Below, one piece after another: positions 17,646-26,351 of a stretch of 64,000 bases of DNA. Below the pieces are notes generated by a model. It did no database searches. It was not told the origin of the DNA and saw only the letters and a program-made list of their open reading frames with translations. The DNA comes from JAFGJU01 sp964570935. Its GTDB lineage: Bacteria > Eisenbacteria > RBG-16-71-46 > JAFGJU01. The stretch covers positions 22,570 to 86,569 of the forward strand of contig CAZMZP010000075.1 in NCBI GenBank assembly GCA_964570935.1, given 5' to 3'. A program made the position numbers and the translations under genes. Every line of letters starts with the position of its first letter. Positions within the stretch are counted from its first letter, which is position 1.

Positions 17646-19301
17646 ATGAGAGAAGCAGGCGTTCTCACCGGCGTTGTCCGGTCGTCCCGTCTCAACAAAG
17701 TTCCGGCATCGGCGCTCGTGGCCTTCTGTCTGGTGTGGGTCGTCGTCGCGGCGGCCGCGCCGGCGTGGTCTCAGACCGGGACTGTCGCAGAGCCTCCGGC
17801 CGACGATGACTGCCTGATGTGCCACGCGCCTGGGCAAGTAGCTCCCGCGGCGGACGCTCGGACGATCAGGGCCTCCGCTCACAGAGGGCTTGCGTGCGCG
17901 GCGTGCCATTCCGCGGTGACGGAGCTGCCTCACGCGGACGAGGTCGCGCCCGTCACGTGCGCGGGCTGCCACGCCGAAGAAGCCGAGCAGTACCTGTCGC
18001 GGGGACACGGCCTCACGCTGGCGGAAGGCAGGACGCAGGCCGAGGCCTGCGGAGACTGCCATGGCGAGCCCCATTCGATCATCCCGGGGATGAGCCCCCA
18101 TTCGCCCATCAACAGAAACCACGTTGTGGAGACCTGCGGCAACTGCCACGGCGACGTGGCGGAGGAGCTGGTGGCCGGCGCGCACGGCGCCGCTGCCGGG
18201 TCCGGCGCGGCGGACGTGCCGGTCTGCACTGACTGCCACGGAACGCACCTGATACTGCCCGAGACAGACCGTTCGTCGCCAGTGTTCCACACCGCGGTCG
18301 CGAGGACGTGCGCCGTCTGCCACGCCGACAAGGAGATGGCCACGAGGCACGGCCTCAAAGCCGACGTCGTGAAGACCTACAACGAGAGCTTCCACGGCCT
18401 GGCTCTTCAGTACGGCTCAACGCTGGCCGCGAACTGCGCCTCGTGCCACGGCTATCACAAGGTCCTTTCTCCGGACGACCCCGCGTCGCCCGTCAACAAG
18501 GCCAACCTTGAAGAGACCTGCCGGAAGTGTCACCCCGGCGCCGGGCCCAAAGTCGTCTCTGGCAGCGTTCACTCCTCCCCGCCGCAGAGTACGACGCCGG
18601 TGGTCAAGTATGTGGCCATCATCTACATGATACTCATAGCCTTCACCATTCTGGGCATGGTCGCTTACGACACCCTCGATTTCCTGAGGCGGGCCATCGA
18701 CCGGGTCTGGAACAGAAAGGCAGCCCGGAAGATCTACGGGTCGCGGGTCTCCCAGAAAGTGCAGTACGGGCTGCTCGTCGCGAGCTTCGCCGTGCTGGCG
18801 TACACCGGATTTGCGCTCAACCGCCCGTACTCGTGGTGGACCGCGCCGCTCCGCTCGTTCGACAACCCTTCCGACGCCCGGGCTCTCATACACAGAATTG
18901 CCGCCGCGGTGTTCCTGGCCGTCTGCCTGTATCACATTCTAGAAGCCAACCTGACGAAGAGGGGCAGGGAGCAGGCCAGGGCCCTCAGGCCAGGCCTCAA
19001 GGACTTCAAAGACCTTCTGGTCCAGCTCAAGTACAATTTCGGTTTCTCCAAACAGCGTCCGGCGTTCGGCAGGTACGACTACGTCGAGAAAAGCGAGTAC
19101 TGGGCCATGGCCTGGGGAACTGCGGTCATGACGTTGACGGGCTTCCTCCTCCTGGCCGAGAACGTGACTTTGAGACTCTTCCCGCTCTGGGTGTCGGAGC
19201 TGGCCACGGGAGTCCATTTCTTCGAGGCCGTGCTGGCGGGACTTTCGGCGATTGTGTGGCACGCTTACTGGACCGTGTTTGATTCCCACGGGCACAAATG
19301 A
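17646..19301 (+). CDS. Nonaheme cytochrome c fused to cytochrome b-type membrane domain
   Basis: 551 residues, ATG behind GGTGGAGGTGAGAC. After a signal/anchor helix (about 18-40) come nine CxxCH motifs (CLMCH, CAACH, CAGCH, CGDCH, CGNCH, CTDCH, CAVCH, CASCH, CRKCH) within about residues 57-300. A membrane part follows, with helices from YVAIIYMILIAFTILGMVAY onward and conserved His residues resembling the cytochrome b561/formate dehydrogenase gamma family. It should exchange electrons between quinone and periplasmic carriers. Stop and next start overlap (ATGA), so the next membrane protein is co-translated. Confidence 0.9.
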   Translation: MREAGVLTGVVRSSRLNKVPASALVAFCLVWVVVAAAAPAWSQTGTVAEPPADDDCLMCHAPGQVAPAADARTIRASAHRGLACAACHSAVTELPHADEVAPVTCAGCHAEEAEQYLSRGHGLTLAEGRTQAEACGDCHGEPHSIIPGMSPHSPINRNHVVETCGNCHGDVAEELVAGAHGAAAGSGAADVPVCTDCHGTHLILPETDRSSPVFHTAVARTCAVCHADKEMATRHGLKADVVKTYNESFHGLALQYGSTLAANCASCHGYHKVLSPDDPASPVNKANLEETCRKCHPGAGPKVVSGSVHSSPPQSTTPVVKYVAIIYMILIAFTILGMVAYDTLDFLRRAIDRVWNRKAARKIYGSRVSQKVQYGLLVASFAVLAYTGFALNRPYSWWTAPLRSFDNPSDARALIHRIAAAVFLAVCLYHILEANLTKRGREQARALRPGLKDFKDLLVQLKYNFGFSKQRPAFGRYDYVEKSEYWAMAWGTAVMTLTGFLLLAENVTLRLFPLWVSELATGVHFFEAVLAGLSAIVWHAYWTVFDSHGHK

Positions 19302-21988
19302 ACGGCTCGCGAGACATTCCGCCCGGTGAGTCCGACGCGTCGGCGCCGGGCCCGACGTCGTCGACCGCGTCTGGGCCGGCCGCTCCCGAAGCCCCCGGTC
19401 AGCGCGCGGTGGAAGAGGGTGTCTCCGGGTCGCTGACAACACTCGTCCTCCTCCTTCTGGGGTTCACGGCTACGTCCGGCCAGATCTTCCTCCTGCGTGA
19501 ATTCATAAGCACGTTCCACGGCAACGAGCTCGTCATCGGCGTATATCTGTCCGTATGGCTGCTGGCGACCGCCGCGGGCAGCGGTCCGGCGTACGCGTTC
19601 CTGGCGCGACGAACCGGCCGCGGAGCGCGCACGCCGGGCTCTCTCCATTCCGCCGGTCCGGAGACTTCGCTGCTTCTCCGGTTCGCGGTCGTCGAGGCGC
19701 TCGCCGCCGGAGGACTTCTGTTCGCGGTCGTTGGTCTGATGGCGCCTCCGGCGCAGCTGAGGCCGTCCCCCGGGGAAGTGGTCGGGCTGGTGAGCGCCCT
19801 GGCGTGCTCGGCCGTGTTCTTGTTTCCGTTCTGTGTCTTCCAGGGACTTCTATTCCCGCTGGGGGCCGCGTTGGTACGGAGTCGCGGACGCCGTGCGGGC
19901 CCGAACCCGGCAGGCGGGGAAGAGGGTGCGCCCGAACGCGCGGCACGAAACGTGATAACCGGGCGCGCGGCGTCCGTGTCGCGCGTTTATTTCCTGGAGG
20001 CGGCCGGCGCCGCCGCGGGAGGTCTTCTGCTCAGTCTTCTGCTGGTCCGTCTACTCGGCTCCTTCAGGATTGCGTCGGCCCTGGCTTCGCTCAACTTGTT
20101 TGCGGCGGCCGCGGTCGCGTACTCCGCGTCAAGAGCCGCCGGCGCCGTGTCCACGGGGCCGGCCGCGTCCTTGGAGCCCGGGGTCGAAGCCCCCGCCCGC
20201 CCGCTTGCGAGGCCGCGGCTGAGCCGGTGGCTGTCGTGGGTCCTTGCCTGCCTCTGCGGGGTCTCACTCGTCGTGTGTGTTCTGGACCCTGTCACCGGCA
20301 GAACCGCGTCGCTCAAGTGGGGAGGCCTGACAGTGCGGGAGGTCAGGCAGTCGCGTTACGGCAACCTCGCCGTCCTGTCAGTTGACTCGCAGTACTCCGT
20401 CTACCAGGATGGGCTCCTCGTCGCCACCACGGACGACGTCCAGTCTTCGGAAGAAATCGGCCATATACCCATGCTCGAGCATCCCCGGCCCGAGCGCGTC
20501 CTGCTGATCGGTGGAGGAATCGGCGGCGTCGTGCGCGAGATGCTGAAGCACCCATCTCTCGTCCGGCTCGATTACGTTGAGCTGGACCCCGACCTGATAG
20601 CCTTGGCCCGAGACGTCCTGCCGCGGGAGAAGGTGGCGGACTTGAGCGACCCGCGCGTGAGAGTGCTGTACCAGGACGGACGGCGGTTCCTGCAGACAAC
20701 TGCCGAGCGCTACGACCTCGTGACGATGCAGGTTCCCCCTCCGTACACGGCACAGTTCAACAGATTCTACACGCATGAGTTCTTCGGACTGGTGCGGCGT
20801 CATCTGAGGCCGGGTGGAGTGTTCGCCTTCGCCCTGCCGGAGGTGAAAGAATACGTCTCCCGGGAGCTGGCCTCGTTCCTGGCCGCGCTCGTTAGGACCG
20901 CCGCCGGCGAGTTCAGGACGGTGGTTCTTGTGCCGGCCAGCCGTAGTCTCCTGGTGTGCTCTCCTGACCAGAACGACTACGTCGTCGCGTCGCCAGACTC
21001 TCTGGTGGACCGCCTGGCCGCCCGGGGAGTGGTTACGCTGTTCGTGAGGGACTATTTCCTTTCGGCCACGCTGTCCCCGGACAGGCTGAGGTACGCGGAA
21101 GAGCGGGTCAGGGCACAGGACGGCCGCGTAAACACGGACTTGCGGCCGATAGGGTTCTACTATGACCTCGTGCTGTGGAGCGCGGAATACGAGCGGGTCG
21201 CGGCCGTGGGTCTGAGATGGGTATTCGCGCACGCGTGGGTGGTCTGGGCCGCGGCGGGCGCCCTGGCCGCGGCGCTCTTGCTCCCGGCCGTGGGCAGCCG
21301 CTCCCGGGCGCGCGGCGCGCTTCTGCCGTCGGCCCTGGCCGTGTCGGGCTTCGCGGCCATGGTGCTGGAGCTCGAGATAGTGCTCTGCTTTCAGCTCCTG
21401 TACGGGAATCTGTACGACAGGATAGGGATACTGTTCACCGCCTACATGGTCGGACTGGCGGCGGGGGCGTGGACTGAGAGGCGGTGGAAATCCGGGCAGG
21501 AAGACGCCGCCGGCGGGGGCACGCTGTCACTCGCGCTCACGCGGCCTGCCGTGCTGCAGTTCCTGACCGCCGGTTTCGCGGCTTGCTTCCTGGTCCTGGT
21601 CCATTTTGCACCGCGAAGCGGAGTGCCGGCTGCGAGGGCGTTGCTCGAATGGCTGTTCCCGCTGCTTTCGGGCGTGGCAGGCGGGTTGGGAGGGGCCTTC
21701 TTCAGCTCGGCCGGCAGGGCGTACTTTGACCGCTCCGGCGGGCGCCGCCAGCGCGTGCAGACTGCCGGTGCCGGCTACCCGGACGTTGGGCTGGGTGCCA
21801 CCTACGCTTGGGACCTGGCGGGCTCCTGGGCCGGCGCAGTTCTCACGAGCTCGATTCTGTTTCCGGTGGTGGGGGTGCTGGTCGCCACGAGCGTGGTCGG
21901 CGGTCTGCTCGTAGCTTCCGGATGTGGACTGGTCCTGGCCGCACGCCGCGCTCAGCCCCATACGCCAGCAATCGGGCCCCCGCAGTAG
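19298..21988 (+). CDS. Spermidine-synthase-like protein fused to transporter-like membrane domains
   Basis: 896 residues. The N-terminal third (about 40-330) and C-terminal third (about 640-890) are strongly hydrophobic, with about 7 and 6-7 helices. Between them is a Rossmann methyltransferase-like domain resembling spermidine synthase: LLIGGGIGGVVREML, DYVELDPDLIALAR, YQDGRRFL, DLVTMQVPPPYTAQFNRFYT. The usual GGGDGG has Ile for Asp and the catalytic Asp is replaced in TMQVPPP, so polyamine synthesis is unlikely. ATGA overlap with the nonaheme cytochrome suggests a joint membrane complex. Its 3' end overlaps the convergent radical SAM gene by 37 bases. Confidence 0.85.
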   Translation: MNGSRDIPPGESDASAPGPTSSTASGPAAPEAPGQRAVEEGVSGSLTTLVLLLLGFTATSGQIFLLREFISTFHGNELVIGVYLSVWLLATAAGSGPAYAFLARRTGRGARTPGSLHSAGPETSLLLRFAVVEALAAGGLLFAVVGLMAPPAQLRPSPGEVVGLVSALACSAVFLFPFCVFQGLLFPLGAALVRSRGRRAGPNPAGGEEGAPERAARNVITGRAASVSRVYFLEAAGAAAGGLLLSLLLVRLLGSFRIASALASLNLFAAAAVAYSASRAAGAVSTGPAASLEPGVEAPARPLARPRLSRWLSWVLACLCGVSLVVCVLDPVTGRTASLKWGGLTVREVRQSRYGNLAVLSVDSQYSVYQDGLLVATTDDVQSSEEIGHIPMLEHPRPERVLLIGGGIGGVVREMLKHPSLVRLDYVELDPDLIALARDVLPREKVADLSDPRVRVLYQDGRRFLQTTAERYDLVTMQVPPPYTAQFNRFYTHEFFGLVRRHLRPGGVFAFALPEVKEYVSRELASFLAALVRTAAGEFRTVVLVPASRSLLVCSPDQNDYVVASPDSLVDRLAARGVVTLFVRDYFLSATLSPDRLRYAEERVRAQDGRVNTDLRPIGFYYDLVLWSAEYERVAAVGLRWVFAHAWVVWAAAGALAAALLLPAVGSRSRARGALLPSALAVSGFAAMVLELEIVLCFQLLYGNLYDRIGILFTAYMVGLAAGAWTERRWKSGQEDAAGGGTLSLALTRPAVLQFLTAGFAACFLVLVHFAPRSGVPAARALLEWLFPLLSGVAGGLGGAFFSSAGRAYFDRSGGRRQRVQTAGAGYPDVGLGATYAWDLAGSWAGAVLTSSILFPVVGVLVATSVVGGLLVASGCGLVLAARRAQPHTPAIGPPQ

Positions 21989-23160
21989 GCGCAGCGTCCC
22001 CGCGACACTTTCATTTCGAGGATGGAATAGCCGGCGCGCTTGACGACCGGCTTCGTGCATTTGGGACAGTAAGTGTGCTCCGCCTCGTGTCCGGGCACGT
22101 TGCCGATGTAGACGTAGTTGAGCCCGGCGCCCTTCGCGATCTTCCAGGCCCTCTCCAGGGTCGATATCGGAGTCTGCGGCAGCTTCTTCATCTTGTAGAT
22201 GGGGTAGAAGCGCGAGAAATGGAGCGGCACGTCGGGCCCGAGCTGCTTGGCCACCCACCTTGCCATGGACGAGAGCTCCGAGTCTCCGTCGTTTAGCGTC
22301 GGAAGCACCAGGTACACTATCTCGTACCACACGCGGGAGTTCTTAAGCAGGACCAGTGTGTCCAGCACCGGTTTCAGCGTGGCGTCGCAGACATCCTTGT
22401 AGTACTTCTCCGTGAACGCCTTTAGGTCAACCTTCACGGCACCGAGGTGCCTGCAGGCCTCCAGCATGGGCTCCCGGTTGATGTAGCCGTTTGAGACCAT
22501 GACCGTCTTGAGCCCGGAGCGGTTTCCCAGCGCCGCCACGTCCATCATGTACTCAACAGCGACGACGCCCGGCTCGGAATACGTGAAGGCCACGGTGGAC
22601 GCGGACGCCCGCCTGGCCGCCTCCACGGTCTCCTCCGGCGGCAGATAGTAGTTCTCCGTCTGCTCGGGCCTGGCCTGCGACATCTCCCAGTTCTGGCAGA
22701 ACTTGCAGTCCATGTTGCAGCCGGCCGTGCCCAGAGAGAAAGACTTGGTGCCGGGCAGATAGTGAAAGAACGGCTTCTTCTCGATGGGGTCGACGTGGAC
22801 GGCGCACGGAAGCCCGTGGCCGAGCGAGTAGTAAACGCCGCGGCGGTTTTCCCGGGCGCCGCAGTAACCCCTTTCAATGTCGCCCACCCTGCACTTCCTG
22901 GGGCAGACCTGGCATTCCACCTCCATCTCGGGAAGCTTCTTGTAGAACGACGCCTCCCTGGGTGGGGTCTGCCGCACGGGTTGTGCGCTGGCGCCCTGCT
23001 GAGCGAACGCGGCGCCTTCGGCGGCGCCGGAACCGAGGCGAGATCCCCCCGGGCCGGAAAACGGGAACGGAACTGGCGAAGAGGCCGGCGCCAGCGACGC
23101 GCCCAGGGCGCCGCCGGAGATCATTCCAAGTTTCTTCAGGAACTTCCTGCGGCCGCGCAT
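21952..23160 (-). CDS. amrS: AmmeMemoRadiSam system radical SAM enzyme with Tat-like N-terminus
   Basis: 402 residues from ATG 23160, which shares its A with the upstream TGA and has GGAGGTGGC before it. Radical SAM cluster motif CNMDCKFC (C148, C152, C155) after GTAG; a conserved Cys-rich N-terminal part CQVCPRKC...GYC (83-100) and C-terminal CPKC/CAYC pairs match the AmrS group. Unusually, residues 1-28 read RGRRKFLKKLGMISGGALGA, a twin-arginine-like signal, followed by a 40-residue Pro/Ala/Gly linker. This suggests export or membrane tethering, odd for an enzyme that needs SAM and a low-potential reductant. Co-operonic with DUF362 and Memo-AMMECR1 genes. Confidence 0.9.
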   Translation of the reverse strand: MRGRRKFLKKLGMISGGALGASLAPASSPVPFPFSGPGGSRLGSGAAEGAAFAQQGASAQPVRQTPPREASFYKKLPEMEVECQVCPRKCRVGDIERGYCGARENRRGVYYSLGHGLPCAVHVDPIEKKPFFHYLPGTKSFSLGTAGCNMDCKFCQNWEMSQARPEQTENYYLPPEETVEAARRASASTVAFTYSEPGVVAVEYMMDVAALGNRSGLKTVMVSNGYINREPMLEACRHLGAVKVDLKAFTEKYYKDVCDATLKPVLDTLVLLKNSRVWYEIVYLVLPTLNDGDSELSSMARWVAKQLGPDVPLHFSRFYPIYKMKKLPQTPISTLERAWKIAKGAGLNYVYIGNVPGHEAEHTYCPKCTKPVVKRAGYSILEMKVSRGRCAYCGGPIAGVWG

Positions 23161-24197
23161 CACGCCACCTCCAGATTGAGGACGTCGATGCCCGCGCGCT
23201 CCGACACTCCGAGCCCGAGTGCGGAGGCCGCCGCCAGGTACCCGGGGTAGCGACCCTCCTCGCGGAACGTCCTCAGCCCGGCAGATTTTCTCAGCCTGTC
23301 GGTCTCTTCCAGACACACCGTGTCCAGAGCCACCGGGTCGGTGGAGACCAATATGCCGCCGAATTCCGTCGTCCACCTGGGCTTGTAACCTGGACCGCCG
23401 TGCACCTGCACCCTCACGGCGTCACATACGTTGAGCCGCGTCTTCCTCCTTATCGCCGGGTGCGAATTCACGTCGGCCACGAAAGGAGAGCATCCGTTCG
23501 CATGATACTTGTTGGGGTTGTGGATTGCCCCGTAGTTGTTCTTGAGCGCGGCCGAGACGCCGGCCAGGGAGTGCTCTTTCAGGACGGGCACGTTTATTAT
23601 CGCGGTCGCCGTCTCGGTCACTATCCTGGAATAGCATGACCCGATTGACCCCAGCTCCGTCGGGAAGGTCTCGTAGCCCGCGGACGGAGCGTCCGTCCCG
23701 AAACAGCGCGGTCCGTCCCCGGAGAAGTTGACCGCGAACCCGGCGGACCCGAGCTCGCGCGTGGTCCTGTCCCACACGAGGATGTTCTTTCCGCTAAGCC
23801 CGCAGGACATGAGGTTCTTCGTGATGGCGGCGACCAGAAGAGGAGACGTGGAGAGGGTCTTTCCGTTTATCGCGTTCACCTTGATTGCGACCACGTCTTC
23901 GGCGGAGAAGAGAGCTGCCCAGGCGTCGTCCGTTCTGGCGGCCCCGGTGAGGCGCCTCATGGAGGCGTCCAGGACCGCCTTGTAGAAGGCCGCCGGGTCG
24001 GAGGCGCCGCCGGTCTTTCTGGCAATCAGCACCAGGGCTCTTGCCGCACCTGCGGGTCGGGTCGCGGACGCTGCGCCGCCGGGCGCGGCACGGCCGAGGC
24101 CGGGGAACAGACCCACTCCCAGACCCGCCGCCACTGCCAGGGATCTTGTGACGAAGTCTCTTCGCGTGATGCGGTCGCGGCCGCCTGGCTTGCTCAT
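23160..24197 (-). CDS. DUF362 family protein with Tat signal
   Basis: 345 residues. N-terminus has RRDFVTRSLAVAAGLGVG, a clear Tat signal. The DUF362 body shows VVAIKVNAINGKTLSTSPLL, NILVWDRTTRELGSAG, INVPVLKEHSLAGVSAALKN and VSTDPVALDTV. The family often contains a ferredoxin-like part; here no 4Fe-4S Cys cluster is visible, so the role is probably structural or catalytic on its own. It lies between Memo-AMMECR1 (seven bases upstream) and the radical SAM gene (TGATG overlap), forming a compact three-gene unit. Confidence 0.87.
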   Translation of the reverse strand: MSKPGGRDRITRRDFVTRSLAVAAGLGVGLFPGLGRAAPGGAASATRPAGAARALVLIARKTGGASDPAAFYKAVLDASMRRLTGAARTDDAWAALFSAEDVVAIKVNAINGKTLSTSPLLVAAITKNLMSCGLSGKNILVWDRTTRELGSAGFAVNFSGDGPRCFGTDAPSAGYETFPTELGSIGSCYSRIVTETATAIINVPVLKEHSLAGVSAALKNNYGAIHNPNKYHANGCSPFVADVNSHPAIRRKTRLNVCDAVRVQVHGGPGYKPRWTTEFGGILVSTDPVALDTVCLEETDRLRKSAGLRTFREEGRYPGYLAAASALGLGVSERAGIDVLNLEVA

Positions 24198-24204
24198 GCG
24201 GCCC

Positions 24205-25794
24205 TCACTTCCTCTGCACTTCCCCTTCAGAGAACACTTCCGCCGTGAAAAGGTACACGTCCGCGTCCTTCTTCCAGGCGTCGGCCTCGAGCCCCGCTTT
24301 CTCGAGGCAGCAGTGTCTCAGGAACTCCTCCTTCGACCACCCGGTCTCGTCGGCCACCTGGGGCAGGTAGCAGCCGCCCCTTCCGCCCTTCATCACGTAT
24401 ATGCCGTGCTTCCCCAGCTCCAGCTCGCTTACGTCGCCCATCTTGCGCAGCGGGGACAACACCGATATCTCTATCTCGACCTTGTCCAGCTCCGGCAGCG
24501 TCACCGGCGGGAACCTGGAATCCTGCGTGGCTGCCGACACGGCCATCTGCGAGACCACCTTGTACAGCGGCTCGTCCGCGGTGAACCTTCCAATGCAGCC
24601 CCTGAGCTGCCCGTCCCTGTGCAGCGTAACGAACGCACCCTGGTGGCCGGTGAGAGATGGATCAGTAAGCTTGAAGTCGGGCAGGGGCTTTCTTCTCAGG
24701 ATCGCGTCGATGGAGACTCTGGCGACCGACAGCAGCTTCTTCCTGTCCGCCCTGCCCAGAGTCCCTTCGCTCATGGCCGCGGCCGGCTTTGGGACGGCCG
24801 CTTCCGGCGAAGGCCTCTTGCCGGCGCCGCCCCCGGAGCTCTCGTAGATCGCGGCTGCCGCGTAACCCACCACTCCGGTCTTGTCCCCGGACACGTCGCC
24901 CGAGTTGGCGTACTTGAGCACGGTTACGGCGTCCGCGCCCAGGGCCTTGCAGGCCGCCATCGTGATCATTACGGCCGCGCTGCCGCACATCGTGACGGCC
25001 AGGTTCTGCGCGGGTCTTCGCATGGTCGCCTCTTCCTTCGCGTACATCGTTTCCAGGTTCATCGTCTTCCATGATTCGACGGTCTCGCGGTCCACCCTGT
25101 TGGCGTCGTCGTAGGCCGGGTAGTGCGACAGGTCCGAGCTGGCCACGAACAGTGCCTTCCTGCCCTTGACGGCGCCGGCCAGAGCGCGTCCGAGCTCCTC
25201 GCAGCGGTCGGGCGGAAGGTCTCTCGTGACCACGGGAACTATCTTGAAGTCTTTCAGCACGCGCTGCAGGAACGGAAGCTGGACCTCCAGGGAGTGCTCC
25301 GCGACGTGCGCGCCCGGGTCGTCCGTGAAGTCGCCACCAAGACTCACGATGGCACTGGCCAGGCTCTCGTCTACGGGGACGCTGCCGAGAGGGGTGCTGA
25401 AGCTTCCCGACGTGTATACCGCGGCCGCCTCCACGGGTGCTCTGTGAGAGGGTCCTATCAGTATCACGACGTCATAGTCCGCGCCGCGCACTGCGGAGAA
25501 GGCGTAGGCGGCGACCTGCCCCGAATACGCGTAGCCCGCGTGCGGAGAGATTATGCCGATTACCCGGCCCGGTACACGGGTCTCGGGCGTGTCCGCGCTC
25601 TTCAGGAATTCGTCCACGACGCGCCCCAGCTCCGAGGCCCCTCCGGGGTAAAACGCTCCCGCTACGGCCGGTCTTCTCACCTGGGCCACCTCCTTCCGAG
25701 CAGTTTCAGAAGTTCCGGAGCTGGAACAGGCCGACAGGACGGCCAGGCCCAGCGCCGACAGCATCACGGCAGAATGAAACCTGCGCCTCTTCAT
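24205..25794 (-). CDS. Memo (AmmB) - AMMECR1 (AmmA) fusion lipoprotein
   Basis: 529 residues. A lipobox ends in SAC (Cys23), predicting a lipid-anchored exported protein. Residues about 40-320 are the Memo/AmmB domain, related to class III extradiol dioxygenases: RRPAVAGAFYPG, ISPHAGYAYSG, IGPSHR, AEHSLEVQLPFL, SSDLSHY, TMCGSAAVM, with the expected His/His/Cys metal ligands. After an Ala/Pro linker, about 350-525 is AMMECR1 with the LRGCIGR motif. The two proteins are usually separate genes; fusion confirms the functional link with the radical SAM enzyme downstream. The system's chemistry is not established experimentally as far as I know. Confidence 0.92.
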   Translation of the reverse strand: MKRRRFHSAVMLSALGLAVLSACSSSGTSETARKEVAQVRRPAVAGAFYPGGASELGRVVDEFLKSADTPETRVPGRVIGIISPHAGYAYSGQVAAYAFSAVRGADYDVVILIGPSHRAPVEAAAVYTSGSFSTPLGSVPVDESLASAIVSLGGDFTDDPGAHVAEHSLEVQLPFLQRVLKDFKIVPVVTRDLPPDRCEELGRALAGAVKGRKALFVASSDLSHYPAYDDANRVDRETVESWKTMNLETMYAKEEATMRRPAQNLAVTMCGSAAVMITMAACKALGADAVTVLKYANSGDVSGDKTGVVGYAAAAIYESSGGGAGKRPSPEAAVPKPAAAMSEGTLGRADRKKLLSVARVSIDAILRRKPLPDFKLTDPSLTGHQGAFVTLHRDGQLRGCIGRFTADEPLYKVVSQMAVSAATQDSRFPPVTLPELDKVEIEISVLSPLRKMGDVSELELGKHGIYVMKGGRGGCYLPQVADETGWSKEEFLRHCCLEKAGLEADAWKKDADVYLFTAEVFSEGEVQRK

Positions 25795-25856
25795 GCCTTC
25801 ATTTTACCACAATGCGGCGCGGCCGGCGCGGGAACCGTTCGGGCGCCCGGTGCGGT

Positions 25857-26351
25857 TCAGTCGAGGGTGCTTATCGTGAGGTCGGGCCGCTCGAGCAGTT
25901 GGAATTCTATTCCGACTTCCCCGAGCAGAGTGAGGGCGTCCTCGTCGGGATAACTCCCGCAGGCCACCACTCTCTCTATCTTGGCGTTGGCGAGGATCTT
26001 CGCGCACAGTATGCAGGGGGTGTGGGTGCAGTAGAGTGTGCCCTTCTGGATGCTGATTCCGTGAAGTCCGGCCTGTATGACGGCGTTCTGCTCAGCGTGG
26101 ATCGCCCTGCAGACCTCGTGGCGCTCGCCGGACGCTATTCCTTTCGCGTCCCGGAGGCACCCGAGCTCCAGGCAGTCCTTCACTCCGGACGGGGCCCCGT
26201 TGTAGCCGGTCGTGAGGAGACGCTTCTCCTTCACTATCACGGCGCCGACGTGGTGACGCGTGCACGTCGAGCGTTCGGCCACGAGGAAGGCGATCTTCAT
26301 GAAATACTCGTCCCACGGGATTCTCGGGTGCCGCTGCCGGGGGGCGTTCAT
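25857..26351 (-). CDS. dCMP deaminase (ComEB-type cytidine/deoxycytidylate deaminase)
   Basis: 164 residues from ATG 26351, overlapping the preceding TGA (TGATG) with GGAGGTC upstream; the frame stays open upstream but is the shadow of the MFS gene. Zinc site HAEQNAVI (His and catalytic Glu) and PCILCAK supply the ligands, and the N-terminal RSTCTRHHVGAVIVK and TGYNGAPSG are typical of dCMP deaminase. It makes dUMP for thymidylate synthesis in the cytoplasm. It fits the pyrimidine salvage enzymes further along, although it is in a different transcription unit. Confidence 0.93.
   Translation of the reverse strand: MNAPRQRHPRIPWDEYFMKIAFLVAERSTCTRHHVGAVIVKEKRLLTTGYNGAPSGVKDCLELGCLRDAKGIASGERHEVCRAIHAEQNAVIQAGLHGISIQKGTLYCTHTPCILCAKILANAKIERVVACGSYPDEDALTLLGEVGIEFQLLERPDLTISTLD

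Noticed and set aside
25795..25812. TGGTAAAAT as a promoter for the Memo-AMMECR1 gene
   Set aside because: No -35 element, and it would place the transcript start almost at the ATG; not convincing unless leaderless.
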